Assembly (NCBI GenBank): GCA_017164015.1
Contig: CP071065.1
Location: 6,276,091 to 6,340,090, forward strand
Length of the DNA stretch: 64,000 bases
Direction of reading: 5' to 3'
Source of the DNA: Nostoc sp. UHCC 0702
Lineage (GTDB): Bacteria > Cyanobacteriota > Cyanobacteriia > Cyanobacteriales > Nostocaceae
Part shown: positions 26,588-34,395 of the stretch, piece after piece
Layout of the letters: every line of letters begins with the position of its first letter
Position numbering within the stretch: the stretch's first letter is position 1
Translations under genes and position numbers: made by a program
Notes under the pieces: generated by a model
What the model was told of the DNA's origin: nothing
Databases searched by the model: none
What the model saw: the letters and a program-made list of their open reading frames with translations, nothing else

Positions 26588-26626
26588 AAACTCTGACTTT
26601 TGACTTTTGACTTTTGACTTTTGACT
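26588..26626. repeat. STRR (TTTTGAC units)
   Basis: Five tandem TTTTGACT/TTTTGAC units lie at the very 3' end of the dehydrogenase gene. The last codons and stop of that gene border the repeat. Confidence 0.75.
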
Positions 26627-27581
26627 AAGTTATTTGTTTGAAGCCAATTTTTCTGCTAATAATGGGTTTATACCCTAGTTCTCGTTTGATTTTAGAAATA
26701 TTGTATTTTCTGGGCATGGCAACAAAAGACAAGTCAAATCTGGAAAGGGGAGGTGGACTTTTAATGTTTAGGAGTTTCCATAATGACTCAACAATTGTTG
26801 CTAATGGATTGGCGATGAAGCTAGGTAAATTTTTATTGGGTGCTTTGATTCCTCTGATTTGAAAAACTTGATTAAAATAATCTTTGACAGTTATCGGGTC
26901 ATCATCGGTGACAATATATATTTGTTTATCATTACCTTTTATACAGGCTAATGATATAGCCTCAACCAAGTTATCTACGTGAACTGTTTCGATAATACAC
27001 TGGCCATTATCTATCCACATAAATTGACCAGATTTGATTTTTGTTTCTAATGTTAGAGGTGTTTTATCACCTTGTCCCCAAATATAAGTCGGACGCAGGA
27101 TAATACATTTTGTTTCTGTAGAAAAATTTAAGATTTCCTGCTCGGCTAATTTCTTAGCTTTTCCATAGTATGAATTGGGTTCTGCTGGATAGGGAAATTG
27201 TTCGTCTATATCAACTAAAGGAGCTACATCTTGAAGTACAGACTCCGAACTAATATAGATAAACCTTTTAACATGCATTTTGCTAGAACTTACCAATAAG
27301 TTTTTTGTAGCCAGGGTAATTTCTTGATAAAACTTCTCCCAAGGCCCCCAAAATTCTACTGGTGCAGCACAATGAATTACAATGTCATGTCCTTGGAGGT
27401 CTGTTTCCCATTGGGTAATATCCTCTAGAGAGCCTTTGATAACTTTTGCTCCTAACTGCTCAAGAATCTTCGCTGATGAATCAGATCTGGCTAAAGCTGT
27501 CACAGTATTGTTGTCAGCGAGCAAACGTTTTATTAGTCTTTTGCCAAGAAAACCTGAGCCACCTGTTACAAAAATATTCAT
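26625..27581 (-). CDS. NAD(P)-dependent epimerase/3beta-HSD-like dehydrogenase (extended SDR)
   Basis: 318 residues. The N-terminal Rossmann motif TGGSGFLGKRLIKRLL and the downstream VIHCAAPVEFWGPW define an extended short-chain dehydrogenase. The catalytic pair is in SYYGKAKKLAE (Y-x3-K), preceded by YISSESVLQD. The 3beta-hydroxysteroid dehydrogenase/isomerase branch is suggested by IIRPTYIWGQGDKTPLTLE and the neighbouring cholesterol-oxidase-like gene. The ATG at 27581 has GAGGTG seven bases upstream. The C-terminus lacks any membrane anchor. A sugar-nucleotide substrate cannot be excluded. Confidence 0.85.
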   Translation of the reverse strand: MNIFVTGGSGFLGKRLIKRLLADNNTVTALARSDSSAKILEQLGAKVIKGSLEDITQWETDLQGHDIVIHCAAPVEFWGPWEKFYQEITLATKNLLVSSSKMHVKRFIYISSESVLQDVAPLVDIDEQFPYPAEPNSYYGKAKKLAEQEILNFSTETKCIILRPTYIWGQGDKTPLTLETKIKSGQFMWIDNGQCIIETVHVDNLVEAISLACIKGNDKQIYIVTDDDPITVKDYFNQVFQIRGIKAPNKNLPSFIANPLATIVESLWKLLNIKSPPPLSRFDLSFVAMPRKYNISKIKRELGYKPIISRKIGFKQIT

Positions 27582-27654
27582 TGAGCACCTCGATTATTAA
27601 AGAATCGCTGCTATGTTTTCTTTTACTTACCGTTTCTAACTCTCAAATTCCGAA

Positions 27655-27766
27655 TGTGCAAATTTGAGATTTGTAAATTTGAGATTTGTCATTTGTCAGT
27701 TGTCAGCTGTTGTTAACATTCTCCCCATCCCCCCATCTCCCCTGCTCCCCTGCTCCCCTGCTTCCT
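27655..27766. repeat. STRR-rich spacer (AAATTTGAG, TTGTCAG, CCCCTGCT units)
   Basis: Short runs of three different repeat units (gatttgt/aatttga, gtcagttgtcag, ctcccctgctcccc) fill the gap downstream of the DUF6765 gene. Confidence 0.65.
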
Positions 27767-28831
27767 TCAACCAACGCAAATCCCATACTTGGGTAACAAA
27801 TCATGGACGATGTAGAAGTGATGAGACTGTAAAGCGTCGTGAAATAGTTTCCAGTCACTTGTTAAAAAGCTGGGGTGATAAGGAAATATTTCGTTTTCTC
27901 GTTCAATTATGTCTTCGGTGTCTAGGGCTAAGTGTTTCCATGAATCTTTGCCTTTGGGGATATAGGTGACGTTGGCTTGACCGAAGCTGAATTTACCCTG
28001 AGCGATCGCATCTAACCATTGTTGGTGACGTACAGTACCGCTATTATCAGTAATATTCCTCAACATCGTGTCTATTAAGGTTTTATCTGGCTCTGGTAGT
28101 CCCGGTACTATTGCATCGGGATTTCCTGCTAGATATCGCTGCATGGCTTTGCACATCTGGTCAGCAGCTTCTAAAAAGTCTTTGGGATTGTTTCTGAGAA
28201 TTTCCTCATCCCGTCCGTTGATATAACCCCAGGACAAAAACGGCTTGTCAGGATGACTGAGAACAGCACCATGTCCTAGCGGTAAAGCTTCGCTGACGAA
28301 GTAATTCTGAAGTTTGTCTATGAGGTTATAGTCTGGATTGCCGTTTTTATCCAGCAGTTTTTTGGCTTCGTTGACTCGATGGTTGACTCCAGCAAAGCCT
28401 TGATGCGCCCAAGTATCAACGTACACATGCATTGTGATTCCAAGGCGATGTAACGCGTAGGCGGTGTGACGCTGCTGAATACATTCCCGTACCATTTGCT
28501 GGGCGACATCGCTGTTGGGACGACAAATCAACTTGTTGATAAATTTGCCATCAGGGTCTTCACCTGCTTTGAGTCCGTCGTTCCCAGGCAGAAAATGAAA
28601 CGGAATCCAAACGCGGTGATTTGCTAGTTCCTGAAAGTTGCGGTAATCCAGCATTTTATGGGCGGAACTAATGCGGCTAAACAATGCGCCGTTATCAAAC
28701 CGGATTAATCCGTCATTGATCGCATCGTCTACATATTGGGCGCTGTAGGCGATGGTACTAGCAGGTTGATGTTCAAATCCAGCCAACCGCGCTGCTACGT
28801 AAGTGACTCCATGATGAAAGTCGATTTGCAT
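27767..28831 (-). CDS. DUF6765 family protein
   Basis: 354 residues. The start MQIDFHHGVTYVAARLAGF and the central WIPFHFLPGNDGLKAG, with a later LGITMHVYVDTWAHQGFAGVNHRVNEA, match a family of unknown function (DUF6765). The repeated His/Asp pattern (FHHG, SSAHKMLDYRN, H-V-Y-V-D-T-W-A-H-Q-G-F) resembles the metal-binding helices of zinc-dependent phospholipase C-type proteins. A metal-dependent esterase activity is therefore possible, but this is inference. No signal peptide is seen. It lies between the GMC oxidoreductase and the SDR gene, in the same orientation. Confidence 0.8.
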   Translation of the reverse strand: MQIDFHHGVTYVAARLAGFEHQPASTIAYSAQYVDDAINDGLIRFDNGALFSRISSAHKMLDYRNFQELANHRVWIPFHFLPGNDGLKAGEDPDGKFINKLICRPNSDVAQQMVRECIQQRHTAYALHRLGITMHVYVDTWAHQGFAGVNHRVNEAKKLLDKNGNPDYNLIDKLQNYFVSEALPLGHGAVLSHPDKPFLSWGYINGRDEEILRNNPKDFLEAADQMCKAMQRYLAGNPDAIVPGLPEPDKTLIDTMLRNITDNSGTVRHQQWLDAIAQGKFSFGQANVTYIPKGKDSWKHLALDTEDIIERENEIFPYHPSFLTSDWKLFHDALQSHHFYIVHDLLPKYGICVG

Positions 28832-28837
28832 ATTTAG

Positions 28838-29096
28838 TTAATGGTCAGTGGTCAGTGGTCAGTGGTCAGTGGTCAGTAGTCAGTGGTCAGTGGTCAGTGG
28901 TCAGTGGTCAGTAGCAAATGAAAACTGACTACTGACAACTAAAATTTTTACCAGTCCCCAGTCCCCAGCGATGCACTGAGCTTGCCGAAGTGTCCCCAGT
29001 CCCTAATCCCCAGTCCCCAGTCCCCAGTCCCTAATCCCCAGTCCCCAGTCCCCAGTCCCCAGTCCCCAGTCCCCAGTCCCCAGTCCCCAGTCCCTA
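28838..29096. repeat. Two STRR blocks (GGTCAGT and CCCAGTC heptamers)
   Basis: About ten copies of GTCAGTG/GTCAGTA at 28845-28915, then about sixteen copies of CCCCAGT/CCCTAAT at 28950-29095, split by a short unique stretch. The CCCCAGT family is one of the classic heptamers of heterocystous cyanobacteria. The array touches the 3' end of the GMC gene. Confidence 0.9.
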
Positions 29097-31415
29097 AAAG
29101 TAGACATCAGATAAGCTACCGACAAAGAAGCGACTGAAGCGATCGATTGCTTCTAGGCGTTCTGCGGGGCTGGCGGCATTTGTGACTTTCAGGGTTGTCA
29201 TTTGTTTGATGAAATCTGTGGGCTGAATTTTGAGAATGCCTTTACCTACAACAGCACCGTCTTTACTTTCGCCACTATAAACGGTGATGTAAAGAGTGGT
29301 GGTGTCGGGCCACAAGTCAAAGCCTTTTTCATCGTGAATTTCTTTAAAGCCCTCAAAGTAGTATTTTTCGCCTGCTTTGGTGGTCATGTGCATTTTGTAC
29401 CGCATTTGTCTGCTTTTGGCTTGGCCTTGTTCCACCACAAACAGATTAAATTCGCCATTGGTGACGGTTAGGGGTTCTTTGGCAAGACTCGGTGCTGTGA
29501 CGGTACCAACTATTTTGGCTGCATGGTCAGGTTCGTTAAGCAGCTGTTCTAAGTCATCGGCAATTATTGTCAAAGTAAATTGCAAAGGAGAGTTGTCTTT
29601 TTTACCTTGTTCTAGTCCACGTTGGTAGTTGTCTTTAACTTGAGTGGAAAAGTAGCCGCGCATAGTTTCGGTGAATTGAATTCCCACTTTGACAGGTTCA
29701 ACAGGGGTTTTTGGCGGTAGTGAAGGTAAATCGTAGTTAATTGTCCAACCCCGGTCTTTGGCGATGAGGGCGCAGCAGCGTTCAGCTATAGCAGAAATTG
29801 TTAGTAATGGATTTACACCCAATACACGAGGAATTACTGAACCGTCAGCAACATACAAATTTTCGTAAACTGCTTTACCTTGGTTGCTAGAAAAAACTTG
29901 CCCTTTGTGGTTGACAACCCCGTGTTCAGCGTCTTCTGCTATGATGCAGCCACCTAGAGGATGGACGGTAACTAAATCATGGCCAAATAAATTACTCCAA
30001 ATGGGGTTGGGTATTTGCGTACCACCCAATGGACGTGTGGCTTCTTCTAAGCGATCGTTGACGCGCTGAAAGATTGGTTGTTTACCCACGTTTTCCCAAC
30101 GAATGCGAAGACGGTTATCTTCTAAGTACATTTGTCCGGCTGCATCATCGTGGGTCATTACTAGATAGGTTTGGGTGTTGCGAACTGCACCAGTGTAAGC
30201 ACCCTGAGTTAAACTTTGAGTTTCGCGGATTTTTTCTTTAATGCGATCGCCCCAACCTTCATCTGTATCTTTACCCAAGATTTTACCAGCACTAGCAAAG
30301 GCTGAGGGTAAGAAAGGAGCAAGGGCACCCGGAATTGAGCCTTCTTCGATTACCATGCCATTATCTAGCTGTGGTTGTTGGCGCATATCGATAATGCCTG
30401 TGATACAGGGGCCGACTGGTTGCTGTGTGCCGGTACGATTGCCAAAGCCAATGCCGTTAATTACTTGATCGGTGTTGTAAGCAAAGGCCAGCACATCGCC
30501 ATTACCAGTAAAGTTGTGTCCCAGTTGGCTAGATACAGGCAAACCTGATTGTTGAGAACGTAGTAAAATTTCTGTAGAACCGAGAGTACCAGCAGCTATA
30601 ACTACAATATCGGCACTAACGAACATTGTGGGAGCATCAAATATCTGCTGTCCAGAGTTGAGTAATTGAAAGTGAACTAACCACTTTTGTCCCTGGCGTT
30701 CGACTTTCTGCACAGATACTTGAGTATAAATTTCTGCACCGTGGTTTTTGGCATCAGGCAGATAATTCATCAAAACAGTATTTTTTGCCCCCTGATTACA
30801 ACCTGATACACAATCGCCGCATAAGTTACATTTCTTTTGTTCCACCCCTACATGATTTACTTTATCTTCAAATGTCACATTGATGGGTGGGCGATAAAAT
30901 TTTTCATTCAAGTATTTAGAAGACTTTTCTAATGCCTGTAATTTTGGCAAGGCTGGCAAATCTTGAGGATAGGGCTTGGGTTTAAGCATTTCTTCAGCAC
31001 GCTGATACCCTTGCGCTAATAAAGTATTAACATCGTTACGCAATTCTTGAGGCCAGCGCGGATCTTCAAACACACGAGGTTCGGCTTGTAATGACACATT
31101 GGCATTAACCAACGATGTGCCACCCAACCCGCAACCAAGGAATACATTAATATCTTTATTCACACGAAAATCGTACAAGCCCGTGCGTGAACCAATGCGT
31201 TTATCAGGCAAGTCTACTTGTATTTCACCTACGGCATTTACGTCTGTATTTGGATATTCACCTGGTTGAAATTCTTTGCCTCGTTCTAATACACAAACCT
31301 GTTGTCCAGCACGGGCTAGGCGCGAAGCCGCGATCCCACCGCCATAACCGGAACCAATAACTACAACCTGATAGTGACTTTTGATGTTTTCAATAGGGTT
31401 TGATAAACGAGTCAT
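29094..31415 (-). CDS. Cholesterol-oxidase-like GMC oxidoreductase with a ferredoxin-like Cys cluster
   Basis: 773 residues from ATG 31415, which is preferred to the start at 31496 because AAAGGA lies nine bases upstream and the FAD motif VVVIGSGYGGGIAASRLARAG follows normally. Other GMC marks are GCGLGGTSLVNANVSL, ADIVVIAAGTLGSTEILLRS and a C-terminal VTVHPLGGC with GVNPLLTISAIAERC. A C-x2-C-x2-C-x3-C stretch (KKCNLCGDCVSGCNQGAKNT) resembles a 4Fe-4S site and is typical of this subgroup. About 200 extra residues follow the GMC core and form a beta-rich domain without a family name that I know. The gene opens the minus-strand cluster. A sterol-like or hopanoid-type alcohol is a reasonable substrate guess. 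Confidence 0.85.
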   Translation of the reverse strand: MTRLSNPIENIKSHYQVVVIGSGYGGGIAASRLARAGQQVCVLERGKEFQPGEYPNTDVNAVGEIQVDLPDKRIGSRTGLYDFRVNKDINVFLGCGLGGTSLVNANVSLQAEPRVFEDPRWPQELRNDVNTLLAQGYQRAEEMLKPKPYPQDLPALPKLQALEKSSKYLNEKFYRPPINVTFEDKVNHVGVEQKKCNLCGDCVSGCNQGAKNTVLMNYLPDAKNHGAEIYTQVSVQKVERQGQKWLVHFQLLNSGQQIFDAPTMFVSADIVVIAAGTLGSTEILLRSQQSGLPVSSQLGHNFTGNGDVLAFAYNTDQVINGIGFGNRTGTQQPVGPCITGIIDMRQQPQLDNGMVIEEGSIPGALAPFLPSAFASAGKILGKDTDEGWGDRIKEKIRETQSLTQGAYTGAVRNTQTYLVMTHDDAAGQMYLEDNRLRIRWENVGKQPIFQRVNDRLEEATRPLGGTQIPNPIWSNLFGHDLVTVHPLGGCIIAEDAEHGVVNHKGQVFSSNQGKAVYENLYVADGSVIPRVLGVNPLLTISAIAERCCALIAKDRGWTINYDLPSLPPKTPVEPVKVGIQFTETMRGYFSTQVKDNYQRGLEQGKKDNSPLQFTLTIIADDLEQLLNEPDHAAKIVGTVTAPSLAKEPLTVTNGEFNLFVVEQGQAKSRQMRYKMHMTTKAGEKYYFEGFKEIHDEKGFDLWPDTTTLYITVYSGESKDGAVVGKGILKIQPTDFIKQMTTLKVTNAASPAERLEAIDRFSRFFVGSLSDVYF

Positions 31416-31496
31416 ATAGCAATCCTTTAAAATTATCGAGGTAGAAACATACTCCTCATCTGTAATCCAGATGAGAGTGAAACCTGAATGAAACAA

Positions 31497-32244
31497 GGTT
31501 TTTGATTACATTAAGTAAACTTTTCCCAGACTACTGTTGTTCTACTTCAACAGTGGTAAAAGCAATTCCGTAGTAGCTTCCTAAATTTCAGTAAGAGTCC
31601 TACATATGAAGAAATATTGGCGACGACTTATACCAATTATCTGTGAAGCTACACATTATTTTAACCCCTCCCAACCTCCCCTTACTAAGGGTAAGTGCCG
31701 CAGGCGGTAGGGTTCTTTCTATGCATCTTCATATGGAAATGGTATTAGTTAATTCATTCTGAGGCTAATAGCTAAAGTTAACGATTAGCTGACTAAATAA
31801 TAGTTTTAGTTGACAAACCGTGCAGTTAAGTTATTAGCCCAAAAATAAATTTTATGGTGGAAGATTAGGCAGATGCAAAATCTAATTAAAAAAACTTAAA
31901 CAAACGCCTTTTCTAGAGTTATCGCAGTAGATGATATATTTTATGCAAATTGATAAATAACTTTACATATTTTTACTTTATCTACCGAATTGAGCAAGGC
32001 TCACAAGAGAGTTATCAGCAATTAACAAGGCAAGCAAATTTTGAATTGGCATATTGGGTATGTTATGTAGAATTTAAAACCTCAGCGTAACACCAGATTT
32101 AGCTTTTTTGGGTTTAAAATAGTAAATTTTTATTACTTATTATTCACATTTCCGGTTATTTTAACTACTAATTGTTTCGATTTAGACTCATGCAACACTA
32201 CACCCTGTAGCGCCAGTTTATGAATTGCGTCATTCTCAATTAAC
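31497..32244. other. Gene-free region upstream of the GMC gene
   Basis: About 750 AT-rich bases without a supportable gene. A common cyanobacterial interspersed repeat (CCCCTCCCAACCTCCCCTTA-like) lies at 31665-31715. The GMC promoter must be near 31420-31600, but no convincing elements were found. Confidence 0.4.
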
Positions 32245-32427
32245 GCAGAAGTGGGCAATGCCTGCAATGTAAAATTCGGGGTTTGATGGCACTAATACCG
32301 TTTTACTTTAATGTTGATACAAATAGGCAGCTCTTAAGCAGGAGTGCAGGGGTGCATGGGTGCAGGGGTGCTTTGGATTTGTATCAGTAATTGAATAAAA
32401 TGGCACGAAAAGCATTGCTTACTCTAC
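32245..32427. repeat. Palindromic repeat interrupted by a second element
   Basis: Left arm AGAAGTGGGCAATGCCTGC and right arm GCATTGCTTACTCTAC match the intact 68-bp palindrome at 59523-59590. Here the interior is split by a 107-bp insert (32293-32399) bounded by direct repeats ATGGCAC. The insert itself has GATACAAAT / ATTTGTATC inverted ends, with a small GGTGCAGGG array inside. Confidence 0.6.
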
Positions 32428-32499
32428 AAAAATTGGCATGAAATAACTGGTGCAAGATCTGAAATTATGTTGATTTTAATAAGCAAAATACCTAATTGG

Positions 32500-32775
32500 C
32501 TACGGAAAATACCTAATTGCTTACTCAAAATGCTTGATTGCTTACTCAAAATGCTTGATTGCTTACTCATTTTAGTGTTTTCCGCAGGCAAAAAGCTTGA
32601 TTGCTTACTCAAAAAGCTTGAATGCTTTCTCATTTCAGTAGATCACGCACTCATTTTAGTGTTTTCCGCAGGCAAAAAGCTTGATTGCCTACTCATTTCG
32701 GTAGATCACGCACTCATTTCGGTGTTTTCCGCAAGCAAACGGCATATTGCTTTTTTAATATGCTTGAATGCTTTC
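32500..32775. repeat. 21-bp-periodic tandem array
   Basis: Imperfect 21-nt units with ctgtattgcttactcaaaatg-like sequence, plus larger composite units containing TTTTAGTGTTTTCCGCAGGC (three copies, the last more diverged) and GTAGATCACGCACTCATTT (two copies). Being a multiple of 3 it leaves frames open on both strands (LSKQSSI-type heptapeptides on the minus strand), but there is no ribosome binding site or recognisable protein. I call it a repeat, not a gene. Confidence 0.65.
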
Positions 32776-33022
32776 TCAAATGAATAATTTACTTACTCAT
32801 AATAACTATCGTCTTCGTTGCAAGAGCCTATTTGTTTTTGTAGATGCACGTAATAATTTACACAAAACTATATTGACTGATGACTGTGAACAGCGGGGTA
32901 TTTTTTTACTTGAAATTTTCTAAGTAAAATCTTGCATATAAATAGTATAAGAAGTAGAGGCTTTTATTGTTGACGGATGTTTTATAATTGCTATATCTCC
33001 TAGAAATTATCTAGGTAAATTC

Positions 33023-33817
33023 ATGGATTTGCCAAATATTGAAACTTACTTACGTCCTGATCAAATTCAAGCGATCGCTAATTGGGGTGAGGGTTGGGCT
33101 TGGTTGGCTGGTGGTACATGGTTATTTTCCGAAGCACAGCCCCGTCTCAAGGTATTAGTTGACACTGAAAAATTAGGTTGGTCTGAAATTGAGGTGAAAG
33201 CAGATTACTTAATGATTGGTGCGACTTGTCCGCTAATTAAGTTATTAGAATATCCTTGGTTAGTGGAATGGACAGCAATTACAGGCTTTAAAAGTGCAAT
33301 ATCTACGCTGTCAGCTTCGTTTAAAGTAATTAATATGGCGACGGTAGGAGGAAATATTTGTCTTGCCTTGTCCGTGGGAACTTTAGCACCGTTAATGGTA
33401 GCATTGGATGCAAGTTATGAAATTTGGAATTTAAAAGCAGAGTCGCGTATTGTTGCAGCAAAAGACTTTCAAATCGGTTTTAAAACTACAATTTTGCAAC
33501 CAGGAGAAATCCTGAGACGAGTTTTGATTCCGTTATCTCATTTAAAATGGAAAATTAATTATCAACATTTTAGCCTAGCAACAACTGATTCAGCTATGGC
33601 AATTGTGGTGCTTGCTAGAAATGATCAACAAGTGCGTTGTGTAATTGGTGCAAGTGTTGCCGCACCTCGCCTACTGGAATGTGAAAATATAGAAATAGCA
33701 CAAACGCAATTGATTACATCTCTAAGTAACGAAAACTTTATTGCCGATGCTAAGGCGAGTGCAGATTATCGCCGAGAGATAACGGCAATTTTAATTAAGA
33801 GAAGCTTTAATAATTGA
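33023..33817 (+). CDS. Xanthine dehydrogenase FAD-binding subunit
   Basis: 264 residues, the medium subunit that passes electrons from the iron-sulfur clusters to FAD/NAD in xanthine dehydrogenase. The FAD-binding motif WAGGTWLFSEAQPRLKVLVDTEKL is a variant of the family A-G-G-T-x4 loop, and NMATVGGNICLALSVGTLAPLMVALDA is the second FAD loop. The C-terminal CO-dehydrogenase flavoprotein-type domain starts near LKWKINYQHFSLATTDSAMAIVVLA. ATG 33023 is used. The gene order (FAD subunit, GNAT, fused FeS/Mo subunit, XdhC) is an apparent operon on the plus strand, and no strong promoter is obvious upstream beyond a TATAAT at about 32983. Confidence 0.88.
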   Translation: MDLPNIETYLRPDQIQAIANWGEGWAWLAGGTWLFSEAQPRLKVLVDTEKLGWSEIEVKADYLMIGATCPLIKLLEYPWLVEWTAITGFKSAISTLSASFKVINMATVGGNICLALSVGTLAPLMVALDASYEIWNLKAESRIVAAKDFQIGFKTTILQPGEILRRVLIPLSHLKWKINYQHFSLATTDSAMAIVVLARNDQQVRCVIGASVAAPRLLECENIEIAQTQLITSLSNENFIADAKASADYRREITAILIKRSFNN

Positions 33818-33863
33818 AAATTACAATCAAGTAATCAGTTGTTTATTATTTATATTTAATCTC

Positions 33864-34370
33864 ATGATAATTAGAAAATTAACAAAAGATGATGCAGAAG
33901 ATTATAGACAGATCAGGCTAGAAGCTTTATATAAAAATCCAGATTCATTTGGCTCAACGTACAATGAAGAATCAATTAAGACGATAGAACAATTTCGTAA
34001 TAGAATCTCAGTAGATAAGAATAACTTTATTTTGGGCTGCTTTGAGGATAACAAGTTAATTGGAATAGTCGCATTTCACCAAGAACCAAGAATAAAACTC
34101 AGGCATAAAGCATATATTAGTAGTATGTATGTTCAAGAAGAATATCGAGGTAAAGGTATAGCTAAATTATTACTAAATGAATTAATTCAAAGAGCAAAAG
34201 CTATTAACGAGGTAGAAATATTATTACTTGATATTGTTAAAAGTAATTTTTTAGCAAAACGACTTTATTTATTATTGGGCTTTCAAGTATATGGAATAGA
34301 AAAAATGGCATATAAATTTAATAATCAATATTTTGATGTGGAGTTGATGTGTTTACAGATTCAAGAATAA
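33864..34370 (+). CDS. GNAT-family N-acetyltransferase
   Basis: 168 residues with a complete GNAT fold: N-terminal MIIRKLTKDDAEDYRQIRLEAL, then NFILGCFEDNKLIGIVAFH, and the acetyl-CoA loop in SSMYVQEEYRGKGIAKLLLNEL (R-G-x-G-x-A). The C-terminal strand NFLAKRLYLLLGFQVYGIEKMAYK is also standard. The acceptor cannot be predicted. It is inserted between two xanthine dehydrogenase subunit genes with short spacers (46 and 25 bp), so it is probably co-transcribed with them, and its composition is more AT-rich than its neighbours, which could indicate a later insertion. Confidence 0.85.
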   Translation: MIIRKLTKDDAEDYRQIRLEALYKNPDSFGSTYNEESIKTIEQFRNRISVDKNNFILGCFEDNKLIGIVAFHQEPRIKLRHKAYISSMYVQEEYRGKGIAKLLLNELIQRAKAINEVEILLLDIVKSNFLAKRLYLLLGFQVYGIEKMAYKFNNQYFDVELMCLQIQE

Positions 34371-34395
34371 ATTATTAATTTTTACAAAATTAAAA

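Noticed and set aside
32424..32787. Possible coding frames on both strands with heptapeptide repeats
   Set aside because: Explained by the 21-nt period of the array. No start site or homology.
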